DNA of 64,000 bases from Balanoglossus misakiensis (taxonomy: Eukaryota > Hemichordata): NCBI GenBank assembly GCA_040954595.2, contig CM082594.2, forward strand, positions 5,208,001-5,272,000, read 5' to 3'. Positions 9,683 through 22,288 of this stretch are shown here, in pieces. The first letter of the stretch is position 1, and the number at the start of each line of letters is the position of its first letter. The notes under the pieces are model-generated. The model saw nothing but the letters and a program-made list of their open reading frames with translations. It was not told the origin of the DNA and did not search any database. The translations under genes and the position numbers were made by a program.

Positions 9683-12600
9683 ATATAAATTTTTGACAAA
9701 AATCATGGATTATAGCTCATGAAAATCATCCAAAAATGACAATTTTTCGACTTTGCGAAATATCAAAATGTCTTCATTTTTTTGAAAAAACCATGGGTTA
9801 TAGCTCATGAAAATCATCCAAAAATGACAATTTTTCGACTTTGCAAAATATCAAAATTTCTTCATTTTTTTGAAAAAACCATGGGTTATAGCTCATGAAA
9901 ATAAACCAAAAATGACAATTTTTCGACTTTGAGAAATATCAAAATTTCTTCATTTTTTTGAAAAAACCATGGGTTATAGCTCATGAAAATCATCCAAAAA
10001 TGACAATTTTTCGACTTTGCGAAATATCAAATTTTCTTCATTTTTTTGAAAAAACCATGGGTTATAGCTCATGAAAATCATCCAAAAATGACAATTTTTC
10101 GACTTTGCGAAATATCAAAATTTCTTCATATTTTTGAAAAAACCATGGGTTATAGCTCATGAAAATCATCCAAAAATGACAATTTTTCGACTTTGCGAAA
10201 TATCAAAATTTCTTCATTTTTTTGAAAAAACCATGGGTTATAGCTCATGAAAATCATCCAAAAATGACAATTTTTCGACTTTGCGAAATATCAAAATTTC
10301 TTCATTTTTTTTAAAAAACCATGGGTTATAGCTCATGAAAATCATCCAAAAATGACAATTTTTCGACTTTGCGAAATATCAAAATTTCTTCATTTTTTTG
10401 AAAAAACCATGGGTTATAGCTCATGAAAATCATCCAAAAATGACAATTTTTCGACTTTGCGAAATATCAAAATTTCTTCATTTTTTTGAAAAAACCATGG
10501 GTTATAGCTCATGAAAATCATCCAAAAATGACAATTTTACGACTTTGCGAAATATCAAAATTTCTCCATTTTTTTGAAAAAACCATGGGTTATAGCTCAT
10601 GAAAATCATCCAAAAATGACAATTTTTCGACTTTGCGAAATATCAAAATTTCTTCATTTTTTTGAAAAAACCATGGGTTATAGCTCATGAAAATCATCCA
10701 AAAATGACAATTTTTCGACTTTGCGAAATATCAAAATTTCTTCATATTTTTGAAAAAACCATGGGTTATAGCTCATGAAAATCATCCAAAAATGACAATT
10801 TTTCGACTTTGCGAAATATCAAAATTTCTTCATTTTTTTGAAAAAACCATGGGTTATAGCTAATGAAAATCATCCAAAAATGACAATTTTTCGACTTTGC
10901 GAAATATCAAAATTTCTTCATTTTTTTGAAAAAACCATGGGTTATAGCTCATGAAAATCATCCAAAAATGACAATTTTTCGACTTTGCGAAATATCAAAA
11001 TTTCTTCATTTTTTTGAAAAAACCATGGGTTATAGCTCATGAAAATCATCCAAAAATGACAATTTTTCGACTTTGCGAAATATCAAAATTTCTTCATTTT
11101 TTTAAAAAACCATGGGTTATAGCTCATGAAAATCATCCAAAAATGACAATTTTTCGACTTTGCGAAATATCAAAATTTCTTCATTTTTTTTAAAAAACCA
11201 TGGGTTATAGCTCATGAAAATCATCCAAAAATGACAATTTTTCGACTTTGCGAAATATCAAAATTTCTTCATTTTTTTAAAAAAACCATGGGTTATAGCT
11301 CATGAAAATCATCCAAAAATGACAATTTTTCGACTTTGCGAAATATCAAAATTTCTTCATTTTTTTTAAAAAACCATGGGTTATAGCTCATGAAAATCAT
11401 CCAAAAATGACAATTTTTCGACTTTGCGAAATATCAAAATTTCTTCATTTTTTTAAAAAAACCATGGGTTATAGCTCATGAAAATCATCCAAAAATGACA
11501 ATTTTTCGACTTTGCGAAATATCAAAATTTCTTCATTTTTTAAAAAAAACCATGGGTTATAGCTCATGAAAATCATCCAAAAATGACAATTTTTCGACTT
11601 TGCGAAATATCAAAATTTCTTCATTTTTTTGAAAAAAACCATGGGTTATAGCTCATGAAAATAATCCAAAAATGACAATTTTTCGACTTTGCGAAATATC
11701 AAAATTTCTTCATTTTTTTGAAAAAACCATGGGTTATAGCTCATGAAAATCATCCAAAAATGACAATTTTTCGACTTTGCGAAATATCAAAATTTCTTCA
11801 TTTTTTTGAAAAAACCATGGGTTATAGCTCATGAAAATCATCCAAAAATGACAATTTTTCGACTTTGCGAAATATCAAAATTTCTTCATTTTTTTGAAAA
11901 AACCATGGGTTATAGCTCATGAAAATCAACCAAAAATGACAATTTTTCGACTTTGAGAAATATCAAAATTTCTTCATTTTTTTGAAAAAACCATGGGTTA
12001 TAGCTCATGAAAATCATCCAAAAATGACAATTTTTCGACTTTGCGAAATATCAAAATTTCTTCATTTTTTTGAAAAAACCATGGGTTATAGCTCATGAAA
12101 ATCATCCAAAAATGACAATTTTTCGACTTTGCGAAATATCAAAATTTCTTCATATTTTTGAAAAAACCATGGGTTATAGCTCATGAAAATCATCCAAAAA
12201 TGACAATTTTTCGACTTTGCGAAATATCAAAATTTCTTCATTTTTTTGAAAAAACCATGGGTTATAGCTCATGAAAATCATCCAAAAATGACAATTTTTC
12301 GACTTTGCGAAATATCAAAATTTCTTCATTTTTTTGAAAAAACCATGGGTTATAGCTCATGAAAATCATCCAAAAATGACAATTTTTCGACTTTGCGAAA
12401 TATCAAAATTTCTTCATTTTTTTGAAAAAACCATGGGTTATAGCTCATGAAAATCATCCAAAAATGACAATTTTTCGACTTTGCGAAATATCAAAATTTC
12501 TTCATTTTTTTGAAAAAAACCATGGGTTATAGCTCATGAAAATCATCCAAAAATGACAATTTTTCGACTTTGCGAAACATCAAAATTTCTTCATTTTTTT

Positions 12601-15600
12601 GAAAAAACCATGGGTTATAGCTCATGAAAATCATCCAAAAATGACAATTTTTCGACTTTGCGAAATATCAAAATTTCTTCATTTTTTTTAAAAAACCATG
12701 GGTTATAGCTCATGAAAATCATCCAAAAATGACAATTTTTCGACTTTGCGAAATATCAAAATTTCTTCATTTTTTTGAAAAAAACCATGGGTTATAGCTC
12801 ATGAAAATCATCCAAAAATGACAATTTTTCGACTTTGCGAAATATCAAAATTTCTTCATTTTTTTGAAAAAAACCATGGGTTATAGCTCATGAAAATCAT
12901 CCAAAAATGACAATTTTTCGACTTTGCGAAATATCAAAATTTCTTCATTTTTTTGAAAAAAACCATGGGTTATAGCTCATGAAAATCATCCAAAAATGAC
13001 AATTTTTCGACTTTGCGAAATATCAAAATTTCTTCATTTTTTTGAAAAAACCATGGGTTATAGCTCATGAAAATCATCCAAAAATGACAATTTTTCGACT
13101 TTGCGAAATATCAAAATTTCTTCATTTTTTTGAAAAAACCATGGGTCATAGCTCATGAAAATCATCCAAAAATGACAATTTTTCGACTTTGCAAAATATC
13201 AAAATTTCTTCATTTTTTTGAAAAAACCATGGGTCATAGCTCATGAAAATCAACCAAAAATGACAATTTTTCGACTTTGAGAAATATCAAAATTTCTTCA
13301 TTTTTTTGAAAAAACCATGGGTTATAGCTCATGAAAATCATCCAAAAATGACATTTTTTCGACTTTGCGAAATATCAAATTTTCTTCATTTTTTTGAAAA
13401 AACCATGGGTTATAGCTCATGAAATTCATCCAAAAATGACAATTTTTCGACTTTGCGAAATATCAAAATTTCTTCATATTTTTGAAAAAACCATGGGTTA
13501 TAGCTCATGAAAATCATCCAAAAATGACAATTTTTCGACTTTGCGAAATATCAAAATTTCTTCATTTTTTTGAAAAAACCATGGGTTATAGCTCATGAAA
13601 ATCATCCAAAAATGACAATTTTTCGACTTTGCGAAATATCAAAATTTCTTCATTTTTTTGAAAAAACCATGGGTTATAGCTCATGAAAATCATCCAAAAA
13701 TGACAATTTTTCGACTTTGCGAAATATCAAAATTTCTTCATTTTTTTGAAAAAACCATGGGTTATAGCTCATGAAAATCATCCAAAAATGGCAATTTTTC
13801 GACTTTGCGAAATATCAAAATTTCTTCATTTTTTTGAAAAAACCATGGGTTATAGCTCATGAAAATCATCCAAAAATGACAATTTTTCGACTTTGCGAAA
13901 TATCAAAATTTCTTCATTTTTTTGAAAAAACCATGGGTTATAGCTCATGAAAATCATCCAAAAATGACAATTTTTCGACTTTGCGAAATATCAAAATTTC
14001 TTCATTTTTTTGAAAAAACCATGGGTTATAGCTCATGAAAATCATCCAAAAATGACAATTTTTCGACTTTGAGAAATATCAAAATTTCTTCATTTTTTTG
14101 AAAAAACCATGGGTTATAGCTCATGAAAATCAACCAAAAATGACAATTTTTCGACTTTGAGAAATATCAAAATTTCTTCATTTTTTTGAAAAAACCATGG
14201 GTTATAGCTCATGAAAATCATCCAAAAATGACAATTTTTCGACTTTGCGAAATATCAAAATTTCTTCATTTTTTTGAAAAAACCATGGGTTATAGCTCAT
14301 GAAAATCATCCAAAAATGACAATTTTTCGACTTTGCGAAATATCAAAATTTCTTCATATTTTTGAAAAAACCATGGGTTATAGCTCATGAAAATCATCCA
14401 AAAATGACAATTTTTCGACTTTGCGAAATATCAAAATTTCTTCATTTTTTTGAAAAAACCATGGGTTATAGCTCATGAAAATCATCCAAAAATGACAATT
14501 TTTCGACTTTGCGAAATATCAAAATTTCTTCATTTTTTTTAAAAAACCATGGGTTATAGCTCATGAAAATCATCCAAAAATGACAATTTTTCGACTTTGC
14601 GAAATATCAAAATTTCTTCATTTTTTTGAAAAAAACCATGGGTTATAGCTCATGAAAATCATCCAAAAATGACAATTTTTCGACTTTGCGAAACATCAAA
14701 ATTTCTTCATTTTTTTGAAAAAACCATGGGTTATAGCTCATAAAAATCATCCAAAAATGACAATTTTTCGACTTTGCGAAATATCAAAATTTCTTCATTT
14801 TTTTGAAAAAACCATGGGTTATAGCTCATGAAAATCATCCAAAAATGACAATTTTTCGACTTTGCGAAATATCAAAATTTCTTCATTTTTTTGAAAAAAC
14901 CATGGGTTATAGCTCATGAAAATCATCCAAAAATGACAATTTTTCGACTTTGCGAAATATCAAAATTTCTTCATTTTTTTGAAAAAACCATGGGTTATAG
15001 CTCATGAAAATCATCCAAAAATGACAATTTTTCGACTTTGCGAAATATCAAAATTTCTTCATTTTTTTGAAAAAACCATGGGTTATAGCTCATGAAAATC
15101 ATCCAAAAATGACAATTTTTCGACTTTGCGAAATATCAAAATTTCTTCATTTTTTTGAAAAAACCATGGGTTATAGCTCATGAAAATCATCCAAAAATGA
15201 CAATTTTTCGACTTTGCGAAATATCAAAATTTCTTCATTTTTTTGAAAAAACCATGGGTTATAGCTCATGAAAATCATCCAAAAATGACAATTTTTCGAC
15301 TTTGCGAAATATCAAAATTTCTTCATTTTTTTGAAAAAACCATGGGTTATAGCTCATGAAAATCAACCAAAAATGACAATTTTTCGACTTTGAGAAATAT
15401 CAAAATTTCTTCATTTTTTTGAAAAAACCATGGGTTATAGCTCATGAAAATCATCCAAAAATGACAATTTTTCGACTTTGCGAAATATCAAAATTTCTTC
15501 ATATTTTTGAAAAAACCATGGGTTATAGCTCATGAAAATCATCCAAAAATGACAATTTTTCGACTTTGCGAAATATCAAAATTTCTTCATTTTTTTGAAA

Positions 15601-18600
15601 AAACCATGGGTTATAGCTCATGAAAATCATCCAAAAATGACAATTTTTCGACTTTGCGAAATATCAAAATTTCTTCATTTTTTTGAAAAAACCATGGGTT
15701 ATAGCTCATGAAAATCATCCAAAAATGACAATTTTTCGACTTTGCGAAATATCAAAATTTCTTCATTTTTTTGAAAAAAACCATGGGTTATAGCTCATGA
15801 AAATCATCCAAAAATGACAATTTTTCGACTTTGCGAAACATCAAAATTTCTTCATTTTTTTGAAAAAACCATGGGTTATAGCTCATAAAAATCATCCAAA
15901 AATGACAATTTTTCGACTTTGCGAAATATCAAAATTTCTTCATTTTTTTTAAAAAACCATGGGTTATAGCTCATGAAAATCATCCAAAAATGACAATTTT
16001 TCGACTTTGCGAAATATCAAAATTTCTTCATTTTTTTTAAAAAACCATGGGTTATAGCTCATGAAAATCATCCAAAAATGACAATTTTTCGACTTTGCGA
16101 AATATCAAAATTTCTTCATTTTTTTGAAAAAAACCATGGGTTATAGCTCATGAAAATCATCCAAAAATGACAATTTTTCGACTTTGCGAAATATCAAAAT
16201 TTCTTCATTTTTTTGAAAAAACCATGGGTTATAGCTCATGAAAATCATCAAAAAATGACAATTTTTCGACTTTGCGAAATATCAAAATTTCTTCATTTTT
16301 TTGAAAAAACCATGGGTTATAGCTCATGAAAATCATCCAAAAATGGCAATTTTTCGACTTTGCGAAATATCAAAATTTCTTCATTTTTTTGAAAAAACCA
16401 TGGGTTATAGCTCATGAAAATCATCCAAAAATGACATTTTTTCGACTTTGCGAAATATCAAATTTTCTTCATTTTTTTGAAAAAACCATGGGTTATAGCT
16501 CATGAAATTCATCCAAAAATGACAATTTTTCGACTTTGCGAAATATCAAAATTTCTTCATATTTTTGAAAAAACCATGGGTTATAGCTCATGAAAATCAT
16601 CCAAAAATGACAATTTTTCGACTTTGCGAAATATCAAAATTTCTTCATTTTTTTGAAAAAACCATGGGTTATAGCTCATGAAAATCATCCAAAAATGACA
16701 ATTTTTCGACTTTGCGAAATATCAAAATTTCTTCATTTTTTTGAAAAAACCATGGGTTATAGCTCATGAAAATCATCCAAAAATGACAATTTTTCGACTT
16801 TGCGAAATATCAAAATTTCTTCATTTTTTTGAAAAAACCATGGGTTATAGCTCATGAAAATCATCCAAAAATGACAATTTTTCGACTTTGCGAAATATCA
16901 AAATTTCTTCATTTTTTTGAAAAAACCATGGGTTATAGCTCATGAAAATCATCCAAAAATGGCAATTTTTCGACTTTGCGAAATATCAAAATTTCTTCAT
17001 TTTTTTGAAAAAACCATGGGTTATAGCTCATGAAAATCATCCAAAAATGACAATTTTTCGACTTTGCGAAATATCAAAATTTCTTCATTTTTTTGAAAAA
17101 ACCATGGGTTATAGCTCATGAAAATCATCCAAAAATGACAATTTTTCGACTTTGCGAAATATCAAAATTTCTTCATTTTTTTGAAAAAACCATGGGTTAT
17201 AGCTCATGAAAATCATCCAAAAATGACAATTTTTCGACTTTGCGAAATATTAAAATTTCTTCATTTTTTTGAAAAAACCATGGGTTATAGCTCATGAAAA
17301 TCATCCAAAAATGACAATTTTACGACTTTGCGAAATATCAAAATTTCTCCATTTTTTTGAAAAAACCATGGGATATAGCTCATGAAAATCATCCAAAAAT
17401 GACAATTTTTCGACTTTGCGAAATATCAAAATTTCTTCATTTTTTTGAAAAAACCATGGGTTATAGCTCATGAAAATCATCCAAAAATGACAATTTTTCG
17501 ACTTTGCGAAATATCAAAATTTCTTCATTTTTTTGAAAAAACCATGGGTTATAGCTCATGAAAATCATCCAAAAATGACAATTTTTCGACTTTGCGAAAT
17601 ATCAAAATTTCTTCATTTTTTTGAAAAAACCATGGGTTATAGCTCATGAAAATCATCCAAAAATGACAATTTTTCGACTTTGCGAAATATCAAAATTTCT
17701 TCATTTTTTTGAAAAAAACATGGGTTATAGCTCATGAAAATCATCCAAAAATGGCAATTTTTCGACTTTGCGAAATATCAAAATTTCTTCATTTTTTTGA
17801 AAAAACCATGGGTTATAGCTCATGAAAATCATCCAAAAATGACAATTTTTCGACTTTGCGAAATATCAAAATTTCTTCATTTTTTTGAAAAAACCATGGG
17901 TTATAGCTCATGAAAATCATCCAAAAATGGCAATTTTTCGACTTTGCGAAATATCAAAATTTCTTCATTTTTTTGAAAAAACCATGGGTTATAGCTCATG
18001 AAAACCATCCAAAAATGGCAATTTTTCGACTTTGCGAAATATCAAAATTTCTTCATTTTTTTGAAAAAACCATGGGTTATAGCTCATGAAAATCATCCAA
18101 AAATGACAATTTTTCGACTTTGCGAAATATCAAAATTTCTTCATTTTTTTGAAAAAACCATGGGTTATAGCTCATGAAAATCATCCAAAAATGACAATTT
18201 TTCGACTTTGCGAAATATCAAAATTTCTTCATTTTTTTGAAAAAACCATGGGTTATAGCTCATGAAAATCATCCAAAAATGACAATTTTTCGACTTTGCG
18301 AAATATCAAAATTTCTTCATTTTTTTGAAAAAACCATGGGTTATAGCTCATGAAAATCATCCAAAAATGACAATTTTTCGACTTTGCGAAATATCAAAAT
18401 TTCTTCATTTTTTTGAAAAAACCATGGGTTATAGCTCATGAAAATCATCCAAAAATGACAATTTTTCGACTTTGCGAAATATCAAAATTTCTTCATTTTT
18501 TTGAAAAAACCATGGGTTATAGCTCATGAAAATCATCCAAAAATGACAATTTTTCGACTTCGCGAAATATCAAAATTTCTTCATTTTTTTGAAAAAACCA

Positions 18601-20440
18601 TGGGTTATAGCTCATGAAAATCATCCAAAAATGACAATTTTTCGACTTCGCGAAATATCAAAATTTCTTCATTTTTTTGAAAAAACCATGGGTTATAGCT
18701 CATGAAAATCATCCAAAAATGACAATTTTTCGACTTTGCGAAATATCAAAATTTCTTCATTTTTTTGAAAAAACCATGGGTTATAGCTCATGAAAATCAT
18801 CCAAAAATGACAATTTTTCGACTTTGCGAAATATCAAAATTTCTTCATTTTTTTGAAAAAAACATGGGTTATAGCTCATGAAAATCATCCAAAAATGACA
18901 ATTTTTCGACTTTGCGAAATATCAAAATTTCTTCATTTTTTTGAAAAAACCATGGGTTATAGCTCATGAAAACCATCCAAAAATGGCAATTTTTCGACTT
19001 TGCGAAATATCAAAATTTCTTCATTTTTTTGAAAAAACCATGGGTTATAGCTCATGAAAACCATCCAAAAATGACAATTTTTCGACTTTGCGAAATATCA
19101 AAATTTCTTCATTTTTTTGAAAAAACCATGGGTTATAGCTCATGAAAATCATCCAAAAATGACAATTTTTCGACTTTGCGAAATATCAAAATTTCTTCAT
19201 TTTTTTGAAAAAACCATGGGTTATAGCTCATGAAAATCATCCAAAAATGACAATTTTTCGACTTTGCGAAATATCAAAATTTCTTCATTTTTTTGAAAAA
19301 ACCATGGGTTATAGCTCATGAAAATCATCCAAAAATGACAATTTTTCGACTTTGCGAAATATCAAAATTTCTTCATTTTTTTGAAAAAACCATGGGTTAT
19401 AGCTCATGAAAATCATCCAAAAATGACAATTTTTCGACTTTGCGAAATATCAAAATTTCTTCATTTTTTTGAAAAAACCATGGGTTATAGCTCATGAAAA
19501 TCATCCAAAAATGACAATTTTTCGACTTTGCGAAATATCAAAATTTCTTCATTTTTTTGAAAAAACCATGGGTTATAGCTCATGAAAATCATCCAAAAAT
19601 GACAATTTTTCGACTTTGCGAAATATCAAAATTTCTTCATTTTTTTGAAAAAACCATGGGTTATAGCTCATGAAAATCATCCAAAAATGACAATTTTTCG
19701 ACTTTGCGAAATATCAAAATTTCTTCATTTTTTTGAAAAAACCATGGGTTATAGCTCATGAAAATCATCCAAAAATGACAATTTTTCGACTTTGCGAAAT
19801 ATCAAAATTTCTTCATTTTTTTGAAAAAAACATGGGTTATAGCTCATGAAAATCATCCAAAAATGACAATTTTTCGACTTTGCGAAATATCAAAATTTCT
19901 TCATTTTTTTGAAAAAACCATGGGTTATAGCTCATGAAAATCATCCAAAAATGACAATTTTTCGACTTTGCGAAATATCAAAATTTCTTCATTTTTTTGA
20001 AAAAACCATGGGTTATAGCTCATGAAAATCATCCAAAAATGACAATTTTTCGACTTTGCGAAATATCAAAATTTCTTCATTTTTTTGAAAAAACCATGGG
20101 TTATAGCTCATGAAAATCATCCAAAAATGACAATTTTTCGACTTTGCGAAATATCAAAATTTCTTCATTTTTTTGAAAAAACCATGGGTTATAGCTCATG
20201 AAAATCATCCAAAAATGACAATTTTTCGACTTTGCGAAATATCAAAATTTCTTCATTTTTTTGAAAAAACCAAGGGTTATAGCTCATGAAAATCATCCAA
20301 AAATGACAATTTTTCGACTTGGCAAAATATCAAAATTTCTTCATTTTTTTGAAAAAACCATGGGTTATAGCTCATGAAAATCGTCAAAAATCGACAATTT
20401 TTCGACTTTGGGAAATTTCAAAATTTGGCCTATTTTTGAT
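9683..20440. repeat. 88-bp satellite array, about 120 tandem monomers
   Basis: Nearly perfect head-to-tail copies of an 88-bp AT-rich monomer. For example, CATGGGTTATAGCTCATG recurs at 19303, 19391 and so on, exactly 88 apart. Each monomer contains, in order, that imperfect dyad, GACAATTTTTCG, a TTTCG-ACTTTG-CGAAA dyad, and a T7-G-A6 tract. Length variants of 87-89 bp arise in the T/A tract. Monomers at both edges are more diverged (ATGGATTATAG near 9704; CAAGGGTTAT near 20271; GGGAAATTTC near 20410), as expected under unequal exchange. Shared rare variants recur in blocks, for example 13350-13480 with 16434-16565. All six frames are closed, so it is non-coding. There are no unique spacers, so it is not a CRISPR array. 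It lies between the small plus-strand gene and the 3' end of RPGRIP1L. Confidence 0.97.
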
Positions 20441-22288
20441 TTTTATGCAGGAGACAGCCAATCAGGGACTTGCAATCATTCCAATAAAACCAATCAAGAA
20501 AAAGCAACTAATTATGAAAGTAGCACATCAGATACACGTCCCGTACCTCAACGACCAAGTTGTGATTTTGAGCATTTTATCATTTTGACACCCAAATTTG
20601 AGCCATACAGAAGGAATTAACACAAAGCCATATTAGAAAATCAACCACTGAGACGCTGGGACATTTGATGAAAATGTATCTTTTTATTTAAACCCAAAAT
20701 ATCATACAGTCAGTTGAGAGGGCTCAGGTACATTTTAAGCATGGATACATAAGTTTTGAATAGCTTAGTTAAAGTTATATGAAAATAGAGTACAGCAAAC
20801 ATATATATGACAAAGAAAAGTGGAGGGAATCTGCTTCAAATGTGTCTTTTAAAATCACACACAACTTGCATTATTATTTACATATACAGTACATGTGTCA
20901 ATACAGACTGGACTGAAGGGCTCTGGGACGGACTATTCTACTTTTGCTGTACATCATATACTCTAAAAACCGAACGTTGTCTCTCATCATTTCTGATGTT
21001 TCCATGAGTGTATAAGTAGTAGATAAATTACACTTCTTTAAATAGAATCTCAGGACATACTTGTACAGATATCATTGACACCAAGATCAAAATGTACTTT
21101 CCAAAATTTACAAACTTTACAACAGTAGGGTAAGTGATTCCTCATTTTCAAATTTCAGTCGGAGAGGTTTACGTGTAGTCATTAGGATTGGCAAATTTCA
21201 ACAACAAAAAATAGAAATCACGGACGTCCATAAAATTGGAATTTATACTCTCAGAATAAAAGCTCAAAAATATATTTTCTTGTTCTCAACTAACCATTAT
21301 CTCACAAGTTGTGTGAACTATGGTAATACATATACAAACATATTATTAAGTACGGTAACTACTGCTTGTGATGGGGTAAAAACCTAAATGAGACAAAGTC
21401 ACTATAAATAATTATCTATCACATAAGAAGTGTTTTGTTGTCAACTGACGCTAGACATTGATGTAGTCCTTGTGTACATGTATATGCATTCCACGCACCT
21501 TAATTAGAATTTCCTGTATGTACCAAAAATTATTTTCATTGAATGTAATATTTAGAGGCAGGGAGTATCACATGACTGGTCCTGTCAGCAAGCAACATTG
21601 ACATAGGAATCATCATAACCAGAATATTAAACTAACACAAGACATCAAATATTCTGTCAGGTGATCATAACTTGCCCCTTATGGTCTACTGGTTTCATTG
21701 TTGTGTTTATCAAGGTGATTTCACAGTAATTTCTTCCATTACAGACTGACCTTCATACTGTCCATTCTTTAAATAAATCATGTCAAATCAATAATTCTGA
21801 TATACATATATCTCACATTAGTCAAGGCAAATTATTTACAAATTTATAGTACAGACCTCATCATTCGTATGATTTTTAAGTATTCAAGGCAAGAGGTACT
21901 CTTTCACATCTGTTCGATAATTTGGGGGGGGGGGGAATGCCCAATAATCAACTAAAATCAATTGTAAAATTATTCTTGAACGGCATCAGTGAAAAATAAT
22001 GTCCATAACTTATTTTTTTAATACTGCAAAATCATAAACATCAATAGAATTTCCAGTGTTAATAAAAACATATTGATCAGTGTCTGCTTCATGTGAAATG
22101 GTAATTTCTTGGGAAAACCTTGCCACTAGAATAATCATGTAATTATAGGCACCTATTTAACCTTTTCGCCCCCATTTCCCTGTTTTAAAGGTCCGCCATT
22201 GCTGTTGAAAACAATGGGAGTTGGACCAAACCATTGGTGGTGGAAGGGTTATAAGAATCCCTGTGTAACCTCTTCAAGAGTCATCAGT
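20441..22288. other. intergenic and 3'-flanking DNA of RPGRIP1L
   Basis: No gene is seen. Candidate minus-strand poly(A) signals for RPGRIP1L include ATTAAA at 22023-22018 and AATAAA at 20688-20683. The second would place the transcript end about 250 bases from the satellite edge. A G-run lies near 21924-21934, and a family A MITE copy is at 22157-22252. Confidence 0.4.
22157..22252. mobile_element. MITE-like element, family A, copy 2
   Basis: About 96 bp with degenerate ends TTAACCTTTTCGCCCCC and GGTGGAAGGGTTATAA and the family's internal TTGGACCAAACCAT block. It lies 37 bases beyond the RPGRIP1L stop codon, so it is probably in the 3' UTR. Confidence 0.55.

Noticed and set aside
9683-20440. 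Resemblance to a CRISPR array (regular repeats)
   Set aside because: The whole 88-bp unit repeats with no unique spacers, no cas genes are present, and the context is eukaryotic.
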